A stretch of DNA of 64,000 nucleotides, taken from Branchiostoma floridae (Eukaryota; Chordata; Leptocardii; Amphioxiformes; Branchiostomatidae). The notes beneath the pieces were generated by a model that saw only the letters and a list, made by a program, of their open reading frames with translations, was not told the origin of the DNA and ran no database searches. The number at the start of each line of letters is the position of its first letter. Positions within the stretch are counted from its first letter, which is position 1. A program made the translations under genes and the position numbers. The stretch lies in contig NC_049987.1 in the NCBI RefSeq assembly GCF_000003815.2, positions 6,992,609-7,056,608 on the forward strand, in the 5' to 3' direction. Shown here in pieces: positions 11,096 through 25,200 of this stretch.

Positions 11096-12287
11096 TTTCC
11101 TTCTGACACAGAAGAGCTTATGTAACGCTAACGTTCTTAAGCCTGCTGATGAGGAGGTTCTTCTGCTGCAACACGTGGGTGGAAAGCTTACAATAGCAGA
11201 AGCAAACGCCCTCTGGCGATACGTCGGTTCTCAGTTTGTATGTACTTTATTGAAGTAGGTAATCAACCAACCAAGTGGTGGTTCCAAATGCATGCAGTAG
11301 TGTCCCATTTCTACTCTGTGAACATGAGTAGTGACTCATTGGTGTTTATACAGGTACATCTTATACCCCCATTACGTGTGTAAAGCTGATGTTTGTCAAT
11401 CAAACGCACATTAGACAAATGCATGTTGTAAATCTTCTAAACATCATCGTGAAGGCACCTGTCCGTAGACTAATACCTTAAGTTTAATGACGTCGGTGGT
11501 TTGGGTCGATATTCAATATGTGGTGGTCAGGTGTGTTTTATGTTTAATTTTGGCACCGATATGAAACCATGGTCTGCCTTCTGCTGTAAATGACGCTTAT
11601 TTAGCGTACGTACGCCACAAGGCAGGTGAGTAAATTAGAGGCTTCCCTGACCACGAGCTGAGCCAATCGTAAGCTCAGGTTTAACAGTCTCTTGTTGGAC
11701 TTTCCGTGATATGGTAAATAGCTCCTGTAAAGACTACCACCATGCGTTGGTCACTTAAACATAAGATAAGAATCAGGCAAGAGATTCTAAATTAGTCCAC
11801 GACCTCATTAAACCAAGCAGTATCAAGTCAGCATCGGGAGTGCCTTTCAACATGACGTGGTTACATCCGGGAAGACTCAGTGTGTTCCGGGGAGACTACA
11901 TGAATTTCATGAAGTGCTTCAAAATAGCCCCGAACACAACACTGAACAATAGACCACTACTAGACCACTACGGCAAGAGGATGGGTTTTATTTCCTCGGC
12001 GGGATTCTATTTCACCGGCATTTCTCTCTGCCTTAGCTAGGCCATTCAAAAGGCTGTCTTAGTCGCGTTTTCCACCGATATGTCAACTCTGGAAACAGGC
12101 ACATAAAGGGGCCATAAAACGACGCAGGGAACAGCCATCTCACGGCGGTTAAATCTACTGCACCTTGTTTAACTCTCCGCTGCCCGGCACTCTACTTCTA
12201 CAGCAAGCTCCATCAGTCTGTAACTCTCCGCAGCCCAGCTCAGTGCTCAGGCAGTAGCAAGTGCGTCGTCGTTTCACAGCGGTGAAC

Positions 12288-13174
12288 ATGGCGACTCGCC
12301 GCTCCGCCAGACTGGACTGTGTTCTGGTCCTGATCGGCTTTATCCTACAGGCAGGTGAGTCCCCCGCCCTTTCACATGGTTTTGTCCGGTAAGCGATTAT
12401 TAGTTCACGTTGAGGGCTTACCGTAAAAAAGTACCGAGCTTTTTATGGTGTTACCTGTGTCAGTACACGTTAGTCTGGAAAATAGTTATTCATGAATACA
12501 TGCCCGGCTTGCGATGGGCAGCAGGCAGATACCTACACCAGTGATTTAAGTCAAGTATTGTATGACGATGTATGGAACTAAATCTGTCTTTATCTGAAGA
12601 TGTAATTCCGTCATGTTTTGATAAGCATTCAGTAACCTGTATTATGTCAACAGTTTAGCTGTTTATCGGTATTAAGGGACAGTTTTTCGTACATACATGT
12701 AGTTAAAGGCACGTAGGCTACAGCAGCCCTGGCTATATACGTGCCGCGATTCCTAACATGAAAAACACTTCTGGAGGCATCGGCTGACGTAGAATGACAT
12801 TCCGTGGGGCCAAATATTTTACCAAGCTAATAAAAGTATCGCCAATTTTCATAGCCAGGGGAAGCTTTTACTTGTGTCACGACTCCCATGGGAACTTCGG
12901 CTTGAGCAGCCAGGGAATTTACGTGACGAACATGTGAATGGCTGTTGGGGGGGGGGGGGGGTGCTGAAGTCATGGGGGACTAACAAGTGTGCAGCTCTGT
13001 TGGGGTGAGGGTCTTTGGGGGTAGGGGGAAGAGTGAGTGTTGAGGGGGTTGAGTGCGCAACCAAATGCGTTGAGAGGGGTTCCAGAGTGAGTGTTCACCC
13101 CCCTGTATTGACGAGGGTTCAAGAATAAGTGTGCAACCCTGTATTGAGGGGGTGCCGGGCTGAGTGTACATCCC

Positions 13175-13215
<41 letters not shown>

Positions 13216-16200
13216 ATGTGTGTGTGTGTGTGGAGGGGTGTTTTGGGGGGGAGGGTGTGCCAGGGTGAGTGTGTATTCCTGTGTTGAGGGGGTGTCGGAT
13301 AAAGTGTGCATGTCTGTGTTTGGTGTAGGGTGCCCAGTGTTGATGAGGAGGCTGTGATTTCTTTCGTGTGAATGTCAAACGGCTCCTGTGGAAATGTCAC
13401 GCGCGTGGAGAGCCCCACAGGACGTACTGACTCGGGGCTCTTAAATCTAGCGATGGAGGAACAGACTTTTCCTCCGTCCATCCGATCTGTATTTTTATTT
13501 CTTTTATTACAACAAAAAAGAAATACGGTACACAATGGTGCCGCACTCAAGCAAACTGGCTTATACTAACGGCACCACTGGACACAAACATGATACATGA
13601 CATATAACAGAGAACATGTAAACGGGAACGTCTGATGTACAGAAAACAGAGGTGGACAGTTGAATATTTTAATTTGGCTGCATCCTGACAATTTAAAACT
13701 AACAACGTCATTGAACATTTTTCTAATAGAAGTAGGGATATTGAAGAAAATATAAATTGTCGTCACCATTTAAATCATTAGAATGATATTAACGCAGACT
13801 CCAGAGACCCTCAGTGCAATGTTCCCGTTATCGATCTGCATGTGAGATGTAATTAGACTGCCATGTTTCATTAGGATGCAAGAAGGTGTGAAACGCAGAG
13901 ACTTCGGGCTAATATATACCATGGGGACTCTGAGTGTTGGATCAGCATTTGCATCACAATAATCAATATTGCTGATTTATTTATATATTATTTATTTGAC
14001 ACGAATATCTTTTGTTGATAAGATAACGAGCTTAATTGATGCAAGTTAGAAGCATCTAGAAATAATTCAGTAGTTTCACATGTGAGCGAAATTGTAGTTT
14101 AATCGTTGCATTTGGTTTTTCTTCAATATCACTATACTAATCACCGTACCACCCGCTGAACTATTGAGAAGGCTAGTAAGGGGGATAGTACTGCCCTATC
14201 AAATTCTACATTAGGTATTTTGTCGATAAGGAGTTAACTATGGCAATATCTCAACCTAAAACTATATGTGAGCCTTGCGTGTCAAGTCAAGTCCATTGTC
14301 TCTGCTAACTCTTGTAATGTATGCTAACACGTGAGGCATCTGACAGCCCTCATCAACTCCACACAACTGCAGTTGATATCATCATGCTTATTCTATTTCG
14401 TGACAATCCAACTTATGAAAATTACATTTGAGTGCAATTACGCCGAAAAGAGAATTAAACATTTTAGAGATATACCTTATTAGCAGCTGATTGCCCCTCC
14501 CTAACGGAGCTATGGATACCAGAGCTCACAGCTAATTGCTTTTCCCTTACGGACCAATGAAAATAATAAGACAGACTTGGCTTCACTCTGCCGCCAGTAT
14601 TAATCCTTGTTAAGAGAAGCGTATTCAGTAGTAATCAGTAACGCTTTGGGGCAACGGCGCCCGGTAACAAATTACATTGTGTCAACCGGCTGAAGGGACG
14701 GATTGGTTTTCATTGCAATTATCAGATCTATTTTATGTTACTTCTAACAGCAATCCCATCGATTGGAGGAGGTGTCGACACTATAAAACCGATAAGATAC
14801 ATGGAGGGTGGCTCCGATAATTTCCCAGCTGTCAGGTGTCGTAAAAGCCCACCAATTGACACCCTCTAGTGTAACCATCTCCCTAATGTCTCTGCCAGCC
14901 ATCTAGCTGTCATGTAGTCCCTGATACAGATCTAAAGTGCCCTTATCTCCCTGTCGGCCCGCACGCTAGATCAATCGCCGCAATGTCATCCAGGCAATAA
15001 TACGGACTGGCCTGTGTGTTAAAGTGGTCCTTAAATTTTACGATGTCAGATAGGTTAGGCCATTTGGTGCGGATCGGTACGTGTTCCACATATTTCCTGT
15101 CAGATGTCCTTGGTTCATGGCGAACACTGGCTCAGGCAGGACGAGGCTTACACTTTCTGAGCCATTATCATAGTAAAGGACGAATTGCAACATCTGTGTG
15201 TAAATGACGTTTATTTCTATTCCGAAAAATCTCCAAGGATATCTGTGCATACATGCATATGTATAAATTATGTGTATTTGGAAGCGTAGGACATTACCAG
15301 TAGATGCGATATGCTAATACCCACTATGTACAGAACAGCAGTCAAGTATCTTAAGGATCATCCAACGATCCATCATGAAATTGTGCAAATTATATTGCCA
15401 GGTCTGGACCAAGATTTACACCATGTGCACGTCTGTCTACATTCATCTTTGGTCAAAACGTTACTTGTAAGAATCTACTAAATATGACAACTATGATGCC
15501 GAAGAGGTACTTCATGTGCTGGCAATAGCGCTATTATGAAATACAGGCAGCTGGTAATTTAATACAGACGGCGGTCGTCTGTATGCCACAGAACGTGCAT
15601 GTGAAAGTTGTAAGTTCATTACTTCTCATGGTCTTTACAGTCACAAGCTGTTAATAATAACGCTAGGGCGATGATTTGGGCAACGCCAAATTGATCAACA
15701 TTTAAGATGTGGGGGACGAGATTCTTCAGTAAACTCTATCAGATGCCGTGGATCAACATCAGTATGATAAGAATGGTACGTAGGCGATAGGATATCTATT
15801 AATGGTGTTTACAATTTTAAGTATGATAAACTAACTGCACTTCACACGCCCTGCTATCAACCCTTTAAACCGATATGAACACGGAAGTTTGGGATCAGAT
15901 CATCGATTTTTCAACTCTAACCAGATGTTGCATGCGGCAGTTTTACGACATAAGCCGTTATGGTTTGCGGCAACAGTAAAGTTTACGAGACGGGTGAGCA
16001 GCAATGGATTTATCAGAAACATATGGGAGGGGGATTTATACCTGATGTTGCGATACTGGTGAAATAAAGATTAAACAATAAAAACATAATCTTGTTTCCA
16101 GTTGACGGCGCATCTTACCGCACGAGACCACAGCCGACTGCAGTGCTGCAGGGGCAGACTGTGACACTGACGTGCTCGTTTGATGGACTAGCAGATGACG

Positions 16201-19200
16201 ACACAGTGATATGGGAGGGTGGAGCAGATGATAAAACCATCGCGTTTGGAGGCAATGTCCCCAAGGTCTATAGACGTCACAAAATCACAGGAGATGCTTC
16301 TCGAGGAGAGTACAACTTGGAAATTGAACGAGTGAAGCCAGAGGATGAAGGGAAGTACAGTTGCTACACTGATCCGAACGCTGTTGCTGACGCCACTTTA
16401 ACTGTTGTTGGTAAGTACAATATTTGATACAGCAGGGATGTGTCAGAACTAACAAGTGCAAGAGGAAGACTCTTTAAAGTAGAAGGAATGTATGTATACT
16501 GCACAATTTAGCTATATGCAATAGGAATTTAATTATGATATTTTGCGTCGGACATATTCAGTCAATATTTACTGAAATGAAATATCTAAAAGTCTAAACC
16601 TCCTGAATCTAAATCGATATACTGCAGTTGCCATGACTGAAACTACGATGTAAATCGGTTTGACTGCATGCGCAGTTCCTTTGACTGAACCTCCACAAAG
16701 TAAATCAGCTTGACTACAGTTCCCATGACTATAACTCTACAATTTATATCGGTTTGACAGCACTTCCCCCGACTGTAATTCTATGATGTAAATCGGTTTG
16801 ACTGCAGTTCAGATGACTGCAACTCTATAACGTATATTCGTTTTGCTGTAGTTCCCATGACCGGACCTCCAACGATAGAAGGCGGCGAACTTCCCGTCAC
16901 GGCAGGTGAACAGCTGTCCCTCACCTGCCGATCTACAGGTGGACATCCCTCACCTCGACTCACCTGGTTCAACGGTACACACCGCTTTAGGTACGACCGT
17001 ACGGGGTACTCCATATCTTTTTTTCTTCGAATTTTGGTACATATATATTGTAGATATCTCGATGCAGGTTAGAAATCTAGGTAAGATATGCTAAAAAGCA
17101 GTTCGTCAGTGACACTGACGAAAGACGCCGGATGGCTGTCTCAAGCATCTTCAGGACCGTTTCCAAAAAACAGTTGCTTGAGTAACTGCTTTTTGGCGTA
17201 TTGTAAATATCCCATGTGCAATTATAAAATCATCCATATCCATGCCATGTGCTCACTTTTAGAGCTGCCAGCGTGTCGAATCAACGTGACCAGACTGTGG
17301 AGCTGTTCATCCCCCGGCTGACCAAGTGGGACAACGGCGCCAACTTCACCTGCCTGGCCGACCAGGGGTTCCCCGAGCTCGCCAAGCCTAAGGCATCATC
17401 CAGGATCCTGAGAGTCAAGTGTGAGTTCGTTAAAGTTAATGTAATTTTTTAAAAGAAATAACATTTGAGAATATCTCTATAGACCCGGATATAACCAATT
17501 ACAATTGTTATATCCATGACCGGTACTAAACACATGGCATTAAATGGACATTAAGAAAAACAGAAACCGAGAATAATGAAGAAAACTGGTTGTCAGATCT
17601 TCTGTGATGCCCCAACAGTCAAATACATGTAGTTAGACTAGAAAGATGAGATAGTCCTAGAGATGCTAATAGACTTGAGTATGTGAAGCAATTAAGTGAT
17701 GTATAATGCTTTTCAAAATGTAATTTATCATTTGAAGTAATAGAATTTTTACTACCACAGACCCACCGCTGGTGCAGGTGCCCAGTCCGTCCGTCCACGT
17801 GAGAGAGGGTGAGCCGGCCAGCCTCAGCTGTATGGTGGACAGCAACCCCAAGGCTACTGTCACATGGCGGAAAGTCGGGGGCACAATCCCGATGCTCAAC
17901 ATGATGAGGTGAGCTGTAATATTTCATTGTGGCCCGGAAATCATGCTGTATAATTACCTTATTCCTAAGGTAGGTTCATTTAGGAACTATGATGATGATG
18001 ATGATGATGATGACGATGATGATGATGATGATTGAAAAAGTTCACTTAATCCTGGCTACAGGTTAAAAAAAACATTCCCATAGATAGCCTGTGTGCATCA
18101 AGTTGCTTGAGAACTAGATTCCGTGCTTGATTGCTATCGCGTGTGCACCATTTAACGACAACGAATGTCTTCACCTTTCAGAGACCATGTCCTCCATCTC
18201 CCGAAGGTGTCAAAGCACGACGGCGGACTGTACCAATGTGACGCCAACAATGGGGTCCTTCCAATGGGATCTGGAACAGTCACTCTCCAAGTTTATTGTA
18301 AGACTATCAAAGGCATAAAAGCATAGATAAATATTTGTTACCGCAATTCCGGTAATCACATTTCGTGTTCTGGACAAGATATCATATGGTCACGTTTTTT
18401 TGTTTGGTAAATAGGTCTTGTGGTGGGAAAGAAGGAGCAACCTAGGATTGGGCCCTCTTGCCGCGTTCCTTGGAACTACAGGGGCATTTTAGTTTCAGAA
18501 TTTGAAACTGTATAAGTCAAGAATGGATGAATGAATTTCGTGCTTCTTGACCTGTAGGTAACTTTGATGAAGACCAACGTAATGGCGTGGTAAATATGCA
18601 AAGTATGACATAATTATCTAAGTCTATTATCATTTAAGAGTCATTGCACGAGAAAACCAGGCAGAGGCCGGAAGATGGGGGTCGGCCAAATCGACTCAAA
18701 CTTTTTATGTGTGATAGGTATGTGGAACTATGAACAGCCATATACTTAAAACCCTCCAGCTATTTTTCGTTATGGCGTTCTGGGACCCCCCTCAAAGACC
18801 CTCCAAAATCCAACAATTTATGCCTGAAAATTACTGACATTTCGATGGCTATTCTGAAAAATCTAATTAAGGTACGAACAAAAATTTTGCATTTTCATAT
18901 AGCATGGGTTCTAAAGTGATACAGACCAGAAGTTGAAGATAATGCATTAAAGTTAAGAGGGTATGCCAGGGGGTTACCTGAACCATTGAAAGCAGAATTT
19001 TTGTCACTGTAAATTTTAGTCATTTTTAAGGCGCAATAAAATCTATACCCAGCGGGTCTGGTGAATGGTTTTAATGTTGATAGAGAGAGGAACATCTACT
19101 CATTCAAAAACAATCGTCGTCTAATTGGGCCATACATAACGCGAGCCGTGAGAGGGGGGTCTATATGGGGATTTTTCGGGTTTTGGTCTTTAGTAAATCG

Positions 19201-22200
19201 GGTGATTTTATTACTCTATGGGGCGTAAGTCATGGCGAATGTTTGCGAAGTTGTTTGTGAACCATGCATAACTGTCAAAATATCATGATTGATAGGCAAT
19301 ATTAATTTGGGCTCCATATGGGGGATTTGGGGATACTATAAAATTAACTTTGCTGATTTTATACATTTTTACTGTTACTTTTTAATATTATCAAACTGGT
19401 ATCTGTTCCTAAATTACTTGTTCATACCAGCTATGTTGTGCATAATGAGAAGGCTCTACATGGGGGTTACCAGGACTCCACAAATGTGTGTGTTTCATAG
19501 AAAGGGCACATGGATGCAGATATACTTCATGCATATTAAAAAAAAAACATTGAACAAGACCAGAACAAAGGTCAAGATTAATGCTTTTGGGGATGGATAC
19601 GTGTACATTATACTTTTTTTCATCAATACGACTGCACTATAGGTACTGCTATAGACAAACAGCATTACATCAATGGATTGTTAATATGCCTGACTATCCA
19701 TTCACCACTATAAGGTCATGCTGATTAGGGAACTGATGTAACTTGGCTAATAAAAAAATGGCCGAAAAAATTTGCATCCATTATGGTGAGGTGGTGTGGT
19801 CAGGAAAGCTGAAGAAATGACAGAGTATGATATACCAAACAACAGATTCTTGATTTTCGTTCTTTCACATCTTCTCGTTTGACCTTGGAATTGATGTTGG
19901 CAATCCAAGTAATTAGTCACATTTACGTTTGCCGATGTGTTTGCAATCTACGGCATATATTTGCTCATTTTGTAGCTGCTTTGTACGAATTACAGTATGG
20001 TTTGAATCTTAATGTTTTTTCTGACAATAAAAAAAGCTTATAATTGATGTGCACACCACAAGCCAAAAACAAAGTCTTTGACGAATCATCTACAAAGAAC
20101 AACATGAGATTTAAAAAATCTGATTAAACATTTAGCTGTAATTGCTAACAGACCCTGGTCGCCTGGTCACCCTGCACCAAAAACAAAGTCTTTGACGAAT
20201 CATCTACAAAGAACAACATAAGATTTAAAAAATCTGATTAAACATTTAGCTGTAATTGCTAACAGACCCTGGTCGGACCTAATACTAGACATATTGCAAT
20301 TGGGTACAAAATCTCTTGAAAGCACTTTCTTTTTACATTTTTTGGTGAAAAAGCAATCTGCACATGTATGAGCATGTGCCTTGGATAGTTTCCAATACCT
20401 GTATGAAACGAAGTACAGGGCTCGAAATACCACCTGCATATGCAGGTTAGTGCAGGTAAAATTGGAGCTGTGCAGGTANNNNNNNNNNNNNNNNNNNNNN
20501 NNNNNNNNNNNNNNNNNNNNNNNNNNNNNNNNNNNNNNNNNNNNNNNNNNNNNNNNNNNNNNNNNNNNNNNNNNNNNNCATTGACTGTTACCACCTATAG
20601 TATAGTGTGTATAAAAGAAAAAAATAGCAATGGTTCCTGAACAATTTTGGTACTTCCTGAATCAGAGTGGGTGCAGGTCAAATCTGTCTGGTGCAGGTAA
20701 TTTCAATATGCAGAAAAAAAGTATTTCGAGCCCTGAAGTGTCATGTAGCCTATAACGGGCAGATCCAAATGGTCTGAGTTTTAGTCACTTTATCTTTAAT
20801 GATTCAAGGCCGTTGGACATTGCCAGTGCAGTCAAGTTTACGTCTTTATACATGACAAGATGAATGTAGTCAATGCTAGTATATACAGTCAAACCTGTAT
20901 TAGCGGCCACCTGGCCATAGTGACCACTTTTTGTCGGTCCCTTGGATTCGTAATGATTAAGAAATAGGCTTAGCGGCCACCTGTCCAACGCGGCCACGGC
21001 CACACGATTTCCGGTCCCGTTGATACAGAAACATTGCCTATTGCAACCATACTGCAGCCTTATGTCACCCTGCACCGAGTTTGAAATTGTAGTTTGCGAG
21101 GATTTGGAGTTCCTGACAGGGTCATTTTGGCGGTAGCAGAAGGTATGCATGCCTTGAGCATTAAAGTTCAAGTCTTTGTCGGTGAGTCGGTGACTTTACC
21201 GATCGAGACAATGTTACTTGGTGAGAAAGATCATTTGTAGCTTGCTCATGGTCAATTGATCAACATTTTCTCTATAGTGGCCAACTGTCTGTAGTGTCCA
21301 TATTTCTCCAGTCCCTCGAGGGGCCGCTATAGACATGTTTGACTGTAGTGTGTTGCAGTGCCTGCCACTCGCCTTCCTCTTCTATCCATCTAAGTTAATT
21401 GACTCCATGTTAGTGACCACAAATTGTGTGCTGTCATACTGGCTCTGTGCTACTGAAAGGCTTGTACAATATTGTAACCTGCTTGGCTGTAATATTGTAA
21501 TTTGTTACTTTAATCTATTCTTTCGTAGCGTCATTTTGACAAAAGTGCTATATCACCACTTAAACAAAAGTGAACTGTCTTTTGAATTTGCGTCTCGGCA
21601 GTTTACTTGATACTAAAGGGGTTCTATATGTAAAGGGTTCGTCATAGATTTTGTTTTTGGTTTGTCCTTATGGTAATGAATGAATAGCAATTGATGTACA
21701 GCACTTTGTAACCTAAACTGTGCGCTATAGTATACCGTAGTTGATAACAAAGTACAATGTACATGTAGTCATCATTTGAATAGCATTATTGAATATTGAC
21801 ATGATAAAGGCTACTTTTTCCGGCCATTTCTGTATTTGTATACTCATATCAGTTCCACAAATCAGCATGACCTTATAGTGGTGAATGAATAGTCAGGCAT
21901 ATTAACAAACCATTGATGTAATGCTTTTTGTCTATAGCAGTACCTATAGTGCACTCATATTGATGAAAAAAAAGTATAATGTACATGTATCCACCCCCAA
22001 AAGCATTAATCTTGACCTTTGTTCTGGTCTTGTTCTATGATTCTCAATAATAAGACAATATGTATGAAGTAGATCCGCCTCCATGTGCCCTTTCTATTAA
22101 ATGGTATCACATTTGTGGAGTTCTGGTAACCCCCATGTAGAGCCTTCTCATTATGCACGACATAGCTGGTAGGTACAAAGTAATTTAGGAACAGATACCG

Positions 22201-25200
22201 GTTTAATAACATTAGAAAGCAACAGTAAAATGTATAAAATCAGCAAAATTAATTTTATAGTATCCCCAAATCCCCCATATGGAGCCCAAATTAATATTGC
22301 CTATCAATCATGATATTTTGACAGTTATGCATGGTTCACAAACAACTTCGCAAACATTCGCCATGACTTACGCCCCATAGAGTAATAAAATCACCCGATT
22401 TACTAAAGACCAAAACCCGAAAAATCCCCATATAGACCCCCCTCTCACGGCTCGCGTTATGTATGGCCCAATTAGACGACGATTGTTTTTGAATGAGTAG
22501 ATGTTCCTCTCTCTATCAACATTAAAACCATTCACCAGACCCGCTGGGTATAGATTTTATTGCGCCTTAAAAATGACTAAAATTTACAGTGACAAAAATT
22601 CTGCTTTCAATGGTTCAGGCAACCCCCTGGCATACCCTCTTAACTTTAATGCATTATCTTCAACTTCTGGTCTGTATCACTTTAGAACCCATGCTATATG
22701 AAAATGCAAAACTTTTGTTCGTACCTTAATTAGATTTTTCAGAATAGCCATCGAAATGTCAGTAATTTTCAGGCATAAATTGTTGGATTCTGGAGGGTCC
22801 CTGAGGGGGGTCCCAGAACGCCATAACGAAAAATAGCTGGAGGGTTTTAAGTATATGGCTGTTCATAGTTCCACATACCTATCACACATAAAAAGTTTGA
22901 GTCGATTTGGTCGACCCCCATCTTCCGGCCTCTGCCTGGTATTGCCTGGTTTTCTCGTGCAATGACTCTTAATTCATTTAGAATTTAAGTTTCAATTTCG
23001 TGTATAAATCCGCACCATTACGCAACTGCCTTTCTAGTGTGAGCCGGCTGCAGTTATTTGACCTCCACAGAGCGGCGTTCAAAATGGGCGTGAGAATTGA
23101 GGCGAAACGCTTACAGGATTTTTTTTCAATATTTTGTGGCTTGTACCCTAAACTCAAACATATTCGTTTTTAGTATTCCTAAAGTGCACTCTACTATATG
23201 TTTTTCCATGTCGAAGCCAGTCACCCTGTGACCCTTAACTATAGAAATCCCCATAGGCCGAAAACTGTGTTTTGCTACCTTGATCACACGACATTGTCTG
23301 TGCCGCAGATTCTCTGCTGTGCGTCGTACGTCAACTCTGGAGGTGTCACAAGACGCACGACGCATTCCACCGCATTTAACAAGAACAATCTGTCCTAGGA
23401 CACGTGCCGCGTCTCAATCGTCGTAGGACATATAATTTTTACTGCGTGTAAATCGGCCCGGTGTCACTATGAGTCATCACACCAGCAACACTATCCTAGG
23501 TCAATGTCCTGCGACAGTCGTCGTACGTCGTTGCAAATTCCCCGTATAAATCGTGCCAAAGAATTTAGGGCTCGTACTGGGCATATTTTCACAATGATGA
23601 AGAATCCCGAGCTCCTAATATTGTCCAATTTTCTCAGTATGATGAAGAATTTTGAAATCCCACTGGACCGATTTTCCTATCGATAAAGAATGCTCAAATG
23701 TAAACGGCTACAAACTACCGGGCCGAGGGACTTGGGGATCAATCAGCCTCTTACATGGAAGATATTGTGTAACACAAGCACCGTCCTGCTCAACGATTGG
23801 CATCATTATATGACATACAAATTACATTTGGGTAACCTGTTAAACAGGAAAGGGAGACCTGCAATGACGTAGCGAGACCAGAATTATCGAAGTGCAACAG
23901 CAAGATGATAAAGGCGACCAAGGTACCCGGGCACAGCATCGCTTGTCCTTTCAAAGACGTCCTACCAATCATCATCATCATCATCATAATCACAGGAGGC
24001 TTGCCGCGCATTCCTGGACCAGTCCCACTCTGCAACAAGGAAGGAAATGTGACGGGAACTGAAGTATATGGTGGACTTAAAGTGGGTCAGGCCACATCTC
24101 GGTACGGCTGTTCCATGGCTTTTATGTTTTTCTATATATTGGCACATGAACGCATGATCATTATCATCCTATAATACACAAGAAGTAATGACTGGTTGCC
24201 TCCTTTTTTTATACATCATATGCATGTTCTGTGGTTTAATTGGCTTTCTATTCTTGTAGTTTTGCGATTTTAGCAGCATTTAGCCAAATTTTCATTTTGT
24301 TGCCCTCTCGCATTAGTTTTTATGTCCCCAGAGGAAGTAATCCATAAAATTTAAAAAAAATGGCCTAAGAGGAAAAAAAAACATTTTGCTAACCTTTTGA
24401 GTCATCCTCTAGGCTACCTCTTTCTGATGACATGGTGTCCGCCTCTTGATTGACGTTTTCAATAGAGTGGTCCTCGACAATGTTGGGATGGCTACTTCTT
24501 ACTGCCTGCTGCTGCCCATGGTGGCCATACCACACGCCTTGTAATGGCTGTGAAACACCCGGAGGAAAGAAACCATGCTGTTGTGCCATTGGAAACGGTT
24601 GATGTTGAACAGTAGGCATCATTTGTGTCCTATGTTGCTGCATGGCCATCATCTGTGGTGGAGCAGTTGCGAACAGGTCTTCCTGCGTCGGGTACTGCTG
24701 TGTAGGCGACATCCAGGATGTAAAATAAGCGTCCCCGGGAGGTCGTATCGATGGTTGTGCAGCTGCGCTCAGGGAACTTTGCATCGATGGATGTGCAGCT
24801 AGGCTCAGGGGACTTTGCATCGATGGAGGTGGAGCTACGCTCAGGGGACTTTGCATCGATGGATGTGCAGCTACGCTCAGGGGACTTTGCATCGATGGAT
24901 GTGCAGGTAGGCTCAGGGGACTTTGCATCGATAGATGTGCAGCTACGCTCAGGGGACTTTGCATCGATGGAGGTGGAGCTAGGCTCAGGGGACTTTGCAT
25001 CGATGGATGTGGAGCTACACTCGGGGGACTTTGCATCGATGGATGTGGAGCTACACTCGGGGGACTTTGCATCGATGGAGGTGCAGCTAGGCTCGGGGGA
25101 CTTTTCATCGATGGAGGTGCAGCTAGGCTCGGGGGACTTTTCATCGATGGAGGTGCAGCTAGGCTCGGGGGACTTTTCATCGATGGAGGTGCAGCTAGGC

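Larger units (their letters stand above)
8340..12287. other. Gene-poor intergenic stretch
   Basis: No exon with supporting splice sites or recognisable protein similarity was found on either strand. Two local tandem repeats are listed separately (9417-9655 and 10885-11095). The last 250 bases probably hold the promoter and 5'UTR of receptor gene A, without a recognisable TATA box. Confidence 0.6.

Noticed and set aside
12970-13550. Several overlapping P/H/T-rich reverse-strand frames of 113-143 codons
   Set aside because: They are translations of the G-rich minisatellite and (GT)n tract, with no splice or start support.
14440-14720. A conserved enhancer in receptor A intron 1
   Set aside because: It looks non-repetitive and AT-rich, but one sequence cannot show conservation.
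18895-22701. The identical 66-codon frame in both palindrome arms as a gene
   Set aside because: It is short, has no recognisable domain and is present only because the arms are duplicated.
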